A stretch of DNA of 64,000 nt, from contig CALGAW010000066.1 in assembly GCA_937959115.1 (NCBI GenBank), forward strand, positions 1 through 64,000, read 5' to 3'. A model generated the notes under the pieces. The model worked only from the letters and a program-made list of their open reading frames with translations, was not told the DNA's origin and did no database searches. Source of the stretch: an uncultured Saprospiraceae bacterium (GTDB taxonomy: Bacteria; Bacteroidota; Bacteroidia; Chitinophagales; Saprospiraceae). Shown piece after piece: positions 9,830 through 18,529 of the stretch. Each line of letters opens with the position of its first letter. Positions within the stretch are counted from its first letter, which is position 1. A program made the translations under genes and the position numbers.

Positions 9830-10128
9830 TTTTTTTATTTTTACGTTTTTAATAATGAGTACAATTTAAAGCAAACACCAACGCAGAATTGAGGATTGTG
9901 GTTGAAGGGAATAATTTTGAGGTCGAACCATCTTTTTCTGTGGTCGAAGATTTTTAATGATTGGTTGTTAGTGACTTAAAGCGGATAGATTTATGTTTGG
10001 TTGGTACTGAAAGGTAAAGCTTTAGACCACAGATTAACACAGAGCTACGCACACTATGCTATTCGGCACAGATTAATACTGAAGTTGTGCTTTAACCCGC
10101 CTTATGCAATAGGAATCAATTTTTGACT

Positions 10129-10842
10129 TCAAATAATCCGCATGTGCTTGAATAGTTCCTTTTTGAAGGATTTGCCTACCGGCAATGTATAAGTACCAAG
10201 CATAAGGGTTTGTTCAGATTCTTTGTAGCTACCAATAAAGGAAAGGTTGACTAGATGTGCGCGGTGGATCTGAATGAATTGTTGAGGATCAAGTAACTTT
10301 TTAAACCCAGACAGCGAATTTCTGAATGTTAGTTTTTTTCCATCTTCTGTAATAAGGCTACAATAGTTTTTGGTGTCTGAAAACGCGTAAACAATGGTTG
10401 ACACAGGTACTTTTACTAGCTTATCTCCATGTTTAATGAAGAGGTTGGTTTCCTTATTTGTCTTTAGGGTAGAAGTCGGAACACGCTTTTTTTCTGCAAG
10501 CAAAAGAGCGGCGTGCAAGGCAGCCTCGTCAATCGGTTTTGTTAGATATGCAATCGGTTCCACATCCGTTGCGGCTCCAATGATTTCTGAAGAACGGTCG
10601 CTACTAGCAAATATGACTGGGAGCTGAAACATGGATTTTATCATTCTTGCCAATGTAACACCAGCTTCCTTTCCATGTAAATGAATATCTACTAGGACAA
10701 TATCAGGCTGGTGTGCTTCGATTTCTTGTATAGCAGTGATTGAATCATCTGTATTTCCAACACATTGATGACCTAGCGTTTCAATTGAAATCAGGATATC
10801 CTCTAAATGGAAAACCTCATCTTCTATAACGTATATTTTCAT
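10129..10842 (-). CDS. LytTR-family response regulator
   Basis: A 237-residue two-component regulator. The receiver domain spans about 1-120, with acidic pocket residues Glu7/Asp8, phosphoacceptor Asp52 in DIVLVDIHLHG, and lysine in LTKPID. The C-terminal DNA-binding domain is of LytTR type (about 135-237), recognised by IVYAFSDTKNYCSLIT, the FRNSLSGF segment and QIHRAHLVNLSFI. The gene starts 18 bp after the stop of the histidine kinase gene, so the two are co-transcribed and very probably a cognate pair. Target genes are not evident; the HEIGH protease and small lipoprotein genes are the nearest on either side. Confidence 0.93.
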   Translation of the reverse strand: MKIYVIEDEVFHLEDILISIETLGHQCVGNTDDSITAIQEIEAHQPDIVLVDIHLHGKEAGVTLARMIKSMFQLPVIFASSDRSSEIIGAATDVEPIAYLTKPIDEAALHAALLLAEKKRVPTSTLKTNKETNLFIKHGDKLVKVPVSTIVYAFSDTKNYCSLITEDGKKLTFRNSLSGFKKLLDPQQFIQIHRAHLVNLSFIGSYKESEQTLMLGTYTLPVGKSFKKELFKHMRII

Positions 10843-10860
10843 TTAAATCAATCTTTCTGT

Positions 10861-13068
10861 TTAACTACTCGGTTGCTCAGACCATCTATTCATTGGAAAT
10901 TGCAGGGTAAACGCCGTTCCTTCATTTAATTTTGACTCCACAGCAATCTTACCTTCAAGTCGCTTAACGAATTGGCTGACTAAATGCAAGCCTAACCCTG
11001 TGCCTTTCTCGCCTTTTGTACCGGATTTTCGCTCTTTTTTTCCTAGTAAAAACAACTCTTGTAATTGGTCATCATTCATACCAATGCCAGAGTCTGCAAT
11101 GCGTATTTGGAGTTGTTCCACTGTTTTCTCCCATTCTACATTGATTCGTCCGTTCTCCGTAAATTTGAGTGCATTCCCGATTAGATTTCTAAAGATAACA
11201 TGAAAAGCATTTTTATCAAAAAGAATCTCTTCTTCAAAGCCGTTTAACTGAATTTCGGTGGACTTGTATTGTGCGATGGCTTGAAAGCTGGAAACGACCG
11301 TTTCAAATTCCTGTTTTACGTTCATTTGTTCACGGTTTATGCGGTAGCCTTCCATCTGCTCAAGTGACCACTTCAAGAGATTGTCTAGCATGTCTGAAAG
11401 CTGATTTGCATTTTTCCCTAGTTCTGAAGACAAGTGTTTTGCTCGATCCAGATTCCCTTTGTCGATGTGATAACCCAGTATTTTGCCAGCGCGCTGAAAC
11501 GGCACAATCATTCCTCTTACATCATGTGCAATAATTGAAAAAAAGCGATCTTTGACGTTATTGAGCTCTGAAAGCTGCTGATGCGCTTCTTCAAGCGACT
11601 TTTTCTGACGTCTAAGGATGTAAGTACTGATTGCTCCTATTGCGAATAGGCATCCAAGCAATAATGCACCATAGAAATAGCGTTGCTGCAGTGTTTCAGC
11701 AACCAGTGTCGCCTCTTTTTGTTTGCGATTCGCTTCGTTTAACTGGAGGATATCAAACTCCTTTTGTTTTGTATCAAATGCTCTTTCGTAGTAGGCTATT
11801 TGCTTACGTACCTCTTTGTTGGCAATCGAATCATTGAACCGATGAAAGGTTTTAAAGTGTTTCAAGGCAAGCCCTGGTTGGCCAAGTCCTTCATAATATT
11901 TTGAAAGTATTTCTTGAGTTTGAGCCTTATAATCTAGGCGGTTAAGCTGGTTGGATAGCGCTATCAATTCATCAATAAACGGCTTTGCATTCACAAATTG
12001 CTTTTGTTTGATATAAAGCGACACCAAAAACTTCGTTGGTGCAAACCTTGAATGTGTACTAAACCCTTCAACCGTTTCGTAGGACATTCTATAGTAGTTC
12101 AGCGCCTCTTCATCGAGGTTTAGCAGTTGTTCAGACGTTCTACCTCGTTCAAGGTAAGCCTTTGATATCTCAAATGGATCGTCTATTTTGTCGACCAAGC
12201 TTAAGGAGTATTCGGACGCTTCTAACGATTTCCTTTTATTCTTATTTAAACGATAGACACTGACTAAGGCCGTACTAATCTTTAACTCAAGCCCTGTTTG
12301 ATTATTTTTCTGACTGATTTTCAATGCCTTTTCCAATGCTTCAGCAGAGACTTTGTACTGCTTAGTTTTTGAATAAACATACCCTAGCACAAAATAGTTG
12401 GCTCCTAAATCACCTGTGTGCAGTTGTTGATTTATTTCAATAGCAGACTGAAGTTGCTTGATAGCTGCTTGGTAATTCCCTAGTCTAAAGTAATACAGAC
12501 CTTTATTATGAAGGCTATTCGCGATCTCAATGGAATCTTTGAGTTCAGTTATCAACACAGAATCTGTATAAGTGATGGCACCAAAAAAGTCATTATTTGC
12601 GTCCATAAAGGAAGCCATATAGCTATAGTAGCTAACTTTTGCTTCTGGAGCATGCCCTTGATCCAAAATGCTTTTAACTCGATTGAAGAGGGTTGCCGCT
12701 TCAGCCATCTGATTTCTCGAAATCTCCAAATTTGCTTTTTTACACAATCCTGTAACGAGTTCATCCCAAGCTTGAATGGATTCGGATAGCTGAATGCTTT
12801 TATTATAGTAGAATTGGGCAGAATCGAGATTAGATCGGTGCGCCAGGAGTTCGCCTAGTCCTGTCAAGATTTCAGCACGACACGCACCTTGTGATTCTGG
12901 CAGAATGTCTAGTGCGTATTTTTCAATAAAGTTATAGTTATTGGATGTATCGATAACAATTTTCCATTGGCTACAATCTGCATCAATCGTCTGCGCTTGA
13001 GCACTGAGCAGAAAGACAAAGAAACTGCTAATCAATAAAGTTGAAATTTGCACACCACTATTTTTCAT
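10861..13068 (-). CDS. TPR-containing sensor histidine kinase
   Basis: 735 residues. A signal peptide (MKNSGVQISTLLIS...AQAQ) is followed by a periplasmic series of tetratricopeptide-like helical repeats from about 60 to 420. A single membrane helix lies near 465-485, then a coiled coil, a HisKA dimerisation domain with phospho-acceptor His515 in IIAHDVRG, and a HATPase domain. The HATPase domain carries the N box (FRNLIGNALKFTENG) and G boxes (IADSGIGM, GTGLGLHLV). This layout of periplasmic TPRs plus kinase paired with a LytTR regulator is common in Bacteroidota. The sensed signal is unknown. Confidence 0.93.
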   Translation of the reverse strand: MKNSGVQISTLLISSFFVFLLSAQAQTIDADCSQWKIVIDTSNNYNFIEKYALDILPESQGACRAEILTGLGELLAHRSNLDSAQFYYNKSIQLSESIQAWDELVTGLCKKANLEISRNQMAEAATLFNRVKSILDQGHAPEAKVSYYSYMASFMDANNDFFGAITYTDSVLITELKDSIEIANSLHNKGLYYFRLGNYQAAIKQLQSAIEINQQLHTGDLGANYFVLGYVYSKTKQYKVSAEALEKALKISQKNNQTGLELKISTALVSVYRLNKNKRKSLEASEYSLSLVDKIDDPFEISKAYLERGRTSEQLLNLDEEALNYYRMSYETVEGFSTHSRFAPTKFLVSLYIKQKQFVNAKPFIDELIALSNQLNRLDYKAQTQEILSKYYEGLGQPGLALKHFKTFHRFNDSIANKEVRKQIAYYERAFDTKQKEFDILQLNEANRKQKEATLVAETLQQRYFYGALLLGCLFAIGAISTYILRRQKKSLEEAHQQLSELNNVKDRFFSIIAHDVRGMIVPFQRAGKILGYHIDKGNLDRAKHLSSELGKNANQLSDMLDNLLKWSLEQMEGYRINREQMNVKQEFETVVSSFQAIAQYKSTEIQLNGFEEEILFDKNAFHVIFRNLIGNALKFTENGRINVEWEKTVEQLQIRIADSGIGMNDDQLQELFLLGKKERKSGTKGEKGTGLGLHLVSQFVKRLEGKIAVESKLNEGTAFTLQFPMNRWSEQPSS

Positions 13069-13184
13069 TGAAACGCAAAATAGGAATTAATGTTTAATCT
13101 ACTTCAAGTTTGAAAAGACAAAAAACTTTTTGTTGTTACAACTAGTTAATCTTCTTATAGACAAACAAGCTCTAACTAGAACAC

Positions 13185-13217
13185 AAAAAAAGCTCCCGAC
13201 GGTTAGTCAAGGAGCTT
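13185..13217 (-). terminator. Intrinsic terminator of HEIGH protease copy 2
   Basis: AGCTCC (13191-13196) pairs with GGAGCT (13211-13216). On the minus strand the stem is followed by a seven-base T run. It lies about 80 bp past the stop codon. Confidence 0.75.
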
Positions 13218-13293
13218 ATATGCTGTAATTTAGGTTGAGAAATAGGTAGTGAATTACGTTATAATAATGGTCACATGAAGAGCGTAATCTAGG

Positions 13294-14160
13294 CTAATAC
13301 ATTGCACGAAGAGCAATTCGGTCATAATTACCAAACTCGCCGTTCGTATTGTTGTTAAAACAAGCAAGCATAATCGAATTCCAGTCAATTGATGAAGGCG
13401 TTCCTGGTACATTAACAGCACCAACTCCTGCTTGACCTTCATTGCTGCCACCACCGCAACTTGCACGGTTGAACCAGTCCGTATGTCTAAAACCAAGGCA
13501 ATGGCCGATTTCATGTGTGATCACATGTTCTACAGTATTTGTATTATAGTTGTCCATTCCTGAGAAAATTTGCGCCCATTTGTAGGGTCTTCCTCCAGAT
13601 GGGAACCCAGCCACACCACCTGCTTGGCCGTTGTTGACTCGATATACTACAATATCATATGCTCCAAGATTTGTACCATAGTTAAGCGTAAAGCTCAGGT
13701 TAGTATTGACATTTCTATAGTTGTTGACTGCCCAGCTTAATGCCGTTCTCATTTTACTTGACAGAGCATACTGACCGCCAGTATAACCTAAGATCCGAAT
13801 CGTTCGCCCTTGGCTTACCAAATTATTGGTCCGATATTGTCGTAGATCTCCATTCAACTCCTCTTGCAAGTCAGTCAGTTCTGCACGAGTAAGCGCAACA
13901 TCTCCATCCAACAATAGCTTTTCTTCTGTTGTTCCATCGGGGTATTCAAAAGTATAAGTATCAATTTGATCCAGATCTAACTTCGAAGTAAGAATATGTT
14001 CCGTTACTTCTTTATCAAAGTCCAAATCCATTTGTGTTTCTTCATGATCATGGGTAAGCTCGTGTTCCATTACACTAGTTGCTTCTGGTTTACAGGAATA
14101 AAAGGTGGAAATGGAGCATACCATTAGCGCTAAGGCTAAAATCTTAATCGTCTTTTTCAT
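13294..14160 (-). CDS. HEIGH-type zinc metalloprotease lipoprotein (M57-like), copy 2
   Basis: A 288-residue paralogue of the protein at 2910-3776, on the opposite strand. The lipoprotein signal ends in FYSC, with cysteine 23. The zinc site is HEIGHCLGFRH, and the two proteins share DLRQYRT, GYTGG, AGGVAGFPSGG, NRASCG-like and AGVGAV segments. Differences concentrate in the N-terminal linker. Being the same length, closely similar and in inverse orientation, the two genes form an inverted pair spanning 11 kb. The gene has its own terminator and a long AT-rich upstream region; no clear TAnnTTTG box was found upstream. Confidence 0.88.
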   Translation of the reverse strand: MKKTIKILALALMVCSISTFYSCKPEATSVMEHELTHDHEETQMDLDFDKEVTEHILTSKLDLDQIDTYTFEYPDGTTEEKLLLDGDVALTRAELTDLQEELNGDLRQYRTNNLVSQGRTIRILGYTGGQYALSSKMRTALSWAVNNYRNVNTNLSFTLNYGTNLGAYDIVVYRVNNGQAGGVAGFPSGGRPYKWAQIFSGMDNYNTNTVEHVITHEIGHCLGFRHTDWFNRASCGGGSNEGQAGVGAVNVPGTPSSIDWNSIMLACFNNNTNGEFGNYDRIALRAMY

Positions 14161-14374
14161 AACAAGTCGTTTTTAAAAAATTACAGCAAGTATTCAAATT
14201 ACTTTTGTTTGTTGAGTATTACTTTCTAAGTTACAACTAATCAAGCAATATAAAAAACTTTAATACATCTAAAATTCAATATTTCTTACGTTTCCAATCT
14301 TAAAACAAAAGATCAAATACCGAAAAAGCCGTTCGTTGCAATATATAATTACACCAAGTGGGTTGTGTTTTTTT

Positions 14375-14495
14375 GGGCGTATCCCTTCGTTCACCATGGA
14401 TATAGGGCAATGCCTATATCCATGGTTCCTACGGGTCGTGCTATCCATTATTATGTGCTCCTTTCAGTCCGCGCATACCATTTCTATCACTTACG
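14375..14495. repeat. Structured intergenic element with a 14-bp perfect hairpin
   Basis: The only notable content of the 617-bp gap between HEIGH protease copy 2 and dnaE. It opens with GGGCGT and closes with ACGC, which pair. Inside is a perfect 14-bp inverted repeat, ACCATGGATATAGG at 14393-14406 against its complement at 14413-14426, with a 6-nt loop. The phrases GGGCGT..CCCTTCG, GGGTCGTGCTATCC, CTCCTTTCAGTCC and ACGC recall a dispersed intergenic repeat common in Flavobacteria and Saprospiria genomes. That resemblance is from memory, and this copy looks diverged. The rest of the gap is AT-rich with no ORF I trust. Confidence 0.5.
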
Positions 14496-14737
14496 CGGCT
14501 AGTTGCAATAGCAATTTAATTAGACCCAAAGGTTGAGTAGTTATAAACCCAAGAATTATAAACAACCTTATTTTTTTGTCAACAGTCATTATCACATCAT
14601 ATAATATTAGCGCGAAACTCCCCTCAAAATAGACTACAAAGATTCGTAAACTATAGTTTGTATGGAGGGAGAAAAGATGCAAGTAGAATAATTGATTATT
14701 TAAAGACATATTGACTCGAACATTAACAATTAATACC

Positions 14738-14745
14738 TATTTTTG
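14738..14745 (+). promoter_or_regulatory. Candidate -7 box for dnaE
   Basis: TATTTTTG matches TAnnTTTG, about 32 bp upstream of the dnaE start codon. A TTG at 14711-14713 is the nearest -33 candidate, with a 24-bp spacer that is slightly too long. Confidence 0.35.
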
Positions 14746-14777
14746 TAGGAATTCATCTCTAATAAAGAAAATCCTAT

Positions 14778-17700
14778 ATGCCAGAATTTTGTCATCTCCA
14801 CTGTCATACCCAATATAGCCTCCTCGATGGTGCTTCCGAAATCGGAAACATGATGGATAAAGCCAAAGCTGACGGTCAAAAAGCCGTTGCATTGACTGAT
14901 CATGGTAATATGTTTGGTGCCTTCAAATTCGTAGCAGAAGCGAATAAAAGAGACATCAAACCAATCATCGGTTGTGAGTTTTACCTCGTAGAAGATCGCC
15001 ACAAAAAATCCTTTTTAAAAATTAATGGCAAACGTGATAAGCGTTATCACCAGCTTATGCTAGCCAAAAACAGAAAAGGATATGAGAATCTCTGTAAACT
15101 CTGTTCTCTAGGGTTCATTGAAGGGTTATACAGTAAATTCCCTAGGATTGACAAAGAGCTGATCGAAAAATACCACGAAGGACTTATTGTTACCAGTTGC
15201 TGCATCGGAGCAGAAATTCCGCAAGCAATCATGCACGGCCAAAATGAAAAAGCTGAAGAATTGCTAAAATGGTGGCTCAATATCTTTGGAGAGGACTACT
15301 ACATCGAACTACAACGGCACAGAGGTCTTGAAAACATTGACGGATTAGGCATTAGCCAAGAAGATATTAATCAAGAGTTACTTCGCCTAGCAAAAAAATA
15401 CAACGTAAAGGTCATCGCGACAAACGATTCACACTATGTGGAAGAGGAAGATTGGATGCCACATGATATCTTGTTGTGCATTAATACGGGAAGTGTTCTA
15501 GACGCAGAAAAGAGATTCAAGTTTCCTAGTACTGACTTTTACTTCAAGACGCAAGAAGAAATGAGTAACATTTTTCTTGATCGTCCTGATTCCATCTACA
15601 ACACCATGGAAATCTGTGATAAGGTAGAACCACTTCAACTGGCAAGAGACGTACTTCTTCCAGCCTTCCCCATCCCCGATGGTTTTAATACTCAAGATGA
15701 GTTCCTCCGTCATCTGACCTATGTAGGCGCTAAAAAACGGTATGGAGATATCACTGCCGAGATCTCTGAACGCCTTGACTTTGAGCTAGAGGTTATTCGA
15801 AATTCTGGTTATCCTGGGTACTTCCTTATTGTTCAGGATTTCACTAGTAAGGCAAGAGAGATGGATGTGGCTGTTGGGCCAGGACGGGGTTCTGCAGCAG
15901 GATCAGCGGTTGCCTACTGCACAGGTATTACCAATGTAGATCCCATCAAATATGATCTACTGTTTGAGCGATTCCTTAATCCTGAACGGGTGTCGATGCC
16001 CGATATTGATATTGACTTTGATGATGTTGGCCGAAGTAAAGTAATGGACTATGTCATTGAAACTTATGGCAAAAACCAAGTCGCACAAATCATCACCTAC
16101 GGATCCATGGCTGCCAAATCCTCGATACGAGATGTTGGTCGGGTAATGGATGTACCCTTATCTGAAGTAGATAAAATTGCTAAGTCATTCCCATTGGCGC
16201 TCGGCGCAACACTTAAACAGGTATTAGCAGAAGGGGACATCGCTCCAAAACTCAAGGACAAACTAAACAGTGACGACAAGGAACGGGCCTACAAATTCAG
16301 GGAAATGTCTCAAGGCGAGGATGAAATTGGAAACACCATCCGTACGGCCAAAAAACTGGAAGGTTCTATTAGAAATACGGGGATTCATGCCTGTGGAGTA
16401 GTGATAACTCCAGACGATATTACAAACTATGTTCCCGTATCTGTTGCTAAGGATTCTGAGCTACTTGTTTCCCAGTTTGATAATAGTGTTGCAGAAGATG
16501 CGGGACTCCTAAAAATGGATTTCCTTGGTCTCAAGACACTGACCATCATCAAGGATGCCATTAAGATGGCAAAAATCACGCATGGAGTTGATATTGATCC
16601 TGATGAAATACCGCTAGACGATGTCAAGACTTATGAGTTGTTCCAACGTGGAGAGACCATAGGTATTTTCCAATATGAGTCCACTGGAATGCAACGATAT
16701 ATGAAGGAACTCGTGCCAGATAAGTTCGAAGACTTAATTGCCATGAATGCCTTGTATCGTCCAGGACCATTAGCGTATATTCCCAACTTCGTTGCGCGTA
16801 AGCTAGGGAAAGAAAAAATTGTTTATGATCTTCCTGATATGGAGGAATACCTATCAGAAACGTATGGTATTACTGTTTATCAAGAGCAAGTGATGTTACT
16901 CTCTCAGAAGCTTGGTGGCTTTTCAAAAGGAGAGGCGGATGCCCTGCGAAAGGGAATGGGAAAGAAGAAGAAAAAGATTATTGATGCGCTCTATCCTAAG
17001 TTTCTAGCGGGTTGTGAAGCTAATGGTCATCCAAAAGAGAAAATAGACAAAATTTGGAAGGACTGGGAAGCGTTTGCCTCTTATGCCTTTAATAAATCAC
17101 ATTCTACTTGCTACGCACTCGTCGCTTTTCAAACGGCTTTTTTAAAGGCGAATTATCCTGCAGAGTTCATGGCTTCGGTCCTTACGCACAATAAGAGTGA
17201 TATCTCAAAAGTCAACTTCTTCCTAAGGGAATGCAAGCGTATGGGTCTTGAAGTGTTAGGTCCTGATGTCAATGAGTCACATCTAAACTTTATGGTGAAC
17301 AAGGAAGGCGCGATCCGCTTTGGCTTGTCTGCTTTAAAGGGCGTTGGTGAAGGCCCTGTTGAACTGCTTGTTGCAGAACGCGAAAAAGGCGACTACGAAT
17401 CTGTTTATGACTTCGCTCGACGCTTGAACTTGCGTCAAGTCAACAAAAAATGTATTGAAGGGATGGCGTTGGCTGGTGCCTTTGATTGTTTTGAAGGACT
17501 TCACCGTTCTACATTTTTTGCGCCATCAGACAAGTTTGATTCCTTCATCGCACATCTGTTGAAGTATGGGAATGCGTATCAGGACCAACTGGCTATGGCC
17601 TCTTCTTCCTTGTTTGGAACAGCCAAAGAAACGATGGTTCAGGAACCGCCTTATCCAGAAGTGGAAGAATGGAGCTTAATTGATAAACTCGAGCGGGAAA

Positions 17701-18311
17701 AAGAAGTTGCTGGAATATACATCACAGGGCATCCACTAGACAATTACCGTCTAGAGATTAAAAATTTTACGACTTGTGGTATTGATCAGATGGACAAGTT
17801 CAAACAGGCCAGTGAAATTAAGATTGCTGGTATTGTTAGCTCTGCCAATCATAGAATCAGTAAGAAAGGTACAGGTTGGGGAGACTTTATCATTCAAGAC
17901 TTTAGTACGTCTCTAAACATCAGAATGTTTGGAAACGATTACATGAATTTCAAGCAATTCTTTGAAAAAGGAGCCATTATCTACATCAAAGGGAAATACC
18001 AAAAGAAATGGAATAGCGAGGATGAGTACGAGTTTAGATGTAAGGAAGTTCAGCTACTAGAAGGATTAGCCAAGGATAAAACCGAGTCGATTACGGTAAA
18101 AATGGATGTAAACAAGCTAACCAAGGAATTGTCTGCACAAATAGAATTGCTTTGTGTTAAACATAAAGGCAAACACAAGCTAAAACTTGTATTCATTGAT
18201 CCGAACAAAAAAATCAAACTTGCCATGCATTCTAAGTCTCATAAAGTGTTGGCAGATAATGACTTTGTGAATGAGTTGGATAAGTTGGGGTTAAAGTATA
18301 AGTTGAATTGA
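14778..18311 (+). CDS. dnaE: DNA polymerase III alpha subunit
   Basis: The replicative polymerase catalytic subunit, 1177 residues, normal for DnaE1. The N-terminal PHP domain begins at once (FCHLHCHTQYSLLDGA, keeping HxH metal-site histidines). The polymerase palm carries PDIDIDF at 408-414, with the catalytic aspartates. The fingers and thumb follow, including the AFNKSHSTCYALVAFQTA motif near 770-790. After a helix-hairpin-helix region comes an OB-fold nucleic-acid binding domain (about 1000-1090, IAGIVSSANHRISKKG). No intein or split is present. It is flanked by unrelated genes and appears monocistronic. Confidence 0.98.
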   Translation: MPEFCHLHCHTQYSLLDGASEIGNMMDKAKADGQKAVALTDHGNMFGAFKFVAEANKRDIKPIIGCEFYLVEDRHKKSFLKINGKRDKRYHQLMLAKNRKGYENLCKLCSLGFIEGLYSKFPRIDKELIEKYHEGLIVTSCCIGAEIPQAIMHGQNEKAEELLKWWLNIFGEDYYIELQRHRGLENIDGLGISQEDINQELLRLAKKYNVKVIATNDSHYVEEEDWMPHDILLCINTGSVLDAEKRFKFPSTDFYFKTQEEMSNIFLDRPDSIYNTMEICDKVEPLQLARDVLLPAFPIPDGFNTQDEFLRHLTYVGAKKRYGDITAEISERLDFELEVIRNSGYPGYFLIVQDFTSKAREMDVAVGPGRGSAAGSAVAYCTGITNVDPIKYDLLFERFLNPERVSMPDIDIDFDDVGRSKVMDYVIETYGKNQVAQIITYGSMAAKSSIRDVGRVMDVPLSEVDKIAKSFPLALGATLKQVLAEGDIAPKLKDKLNSDDKERAYKFREMSQGEDEIGNTIRTAKKLEGSIRNTGIHACGVVITPDDITNYVPVSVAKDSELLVSQFDNSVAEDAGLLKMDFLGLKTLTIIKDAIKMAKITHGVDIDPDEIPLDDVKTYELFQRGETIGIFQYESTGMQRYMKELVPDKFEDLIAMNALYRPGPLAYIPNFVARKLGKEKIVYDLPDMEEYLSETYGITVYQEQVMLLSQKLGGFSKGEADALRKGMGKKKKKIIDALYPKFLAGCEANGHPKEKIDKIWKDWEAFASYAFNKSHSTCYALVAFQTAFLKANYPAEFMASVLTHNKSDISKVNFFLRECKRMGLEVLGPDVNESHLNFMVNKEGAIRFGLSALKGVGEGPVELLVAEREKGDYESVYDFARRLNLRQVNKKCIEGMALAGAFDCFEGLHRSTFFAPSDKFDSFIAHLLKYGNAYQDQLAMASSSLFGTAKETMVQEPPYPEVEEWSLIDKLEREKEVAGIYITGHPLDNYRLEIKNFTTCGIDQMDKFKQASEIKIAGIVSSANHRISKKGTGWGDFIIQDFSTSLNIRMFGNDYMNFKQFFEKGAIIYIKGKYQKKWNSEDEYEFRCKEVQLLEGLAKDKTESITVKMDVNKLTKELSAQIELLCVKHKGKHKLKLVFIDPNKKIKLAMHSKSHKVLADNDFVNELDKLGLKYKLN

Positions 18312-18333
18312 TAAAAAGAAGGTAGTCTTGATT

Positions 18334-18368
18334 ACGATTTGTTGGATTTCAAGGATTAGTAGGACTTT
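18334..18368. repeat. GGATTTGTAGGATTT-type short tandem element, copy 2
   Basis: ACGATTTGTTGGATTTCAAGG then ATTAGTAGGACTTTTT, lying about 20 bp after the dnaE stop codon. It resembles the element after the glycosyltransferase stop at 9029-9064. Confidence 0.35.
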
Positions 18369-18529
18369 TTAATCATTAAAACAATCTTTTAAATCATAAT
18401 TCTGGATTTAGGGATTTCATTAGATTCCTTGTGAATTTTACGATAAAAACTCTTGCAATTACTAATCATAATCCATTAATTCTTAGTATCTTGATAGGGA
18501 TCTAACTAACTAACAAAATCATTTTATCT

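Noticed and set aside
10031-10078. CCACAGATTAACACAGAG / GGCACAGATTAAT sequence as a regulatory site
   Set aside because: It looks like a fragment of a generic dispersed intergenic repeat; there is no link to the nearby LytTR gene and no symmetry typical of LytTR operators.
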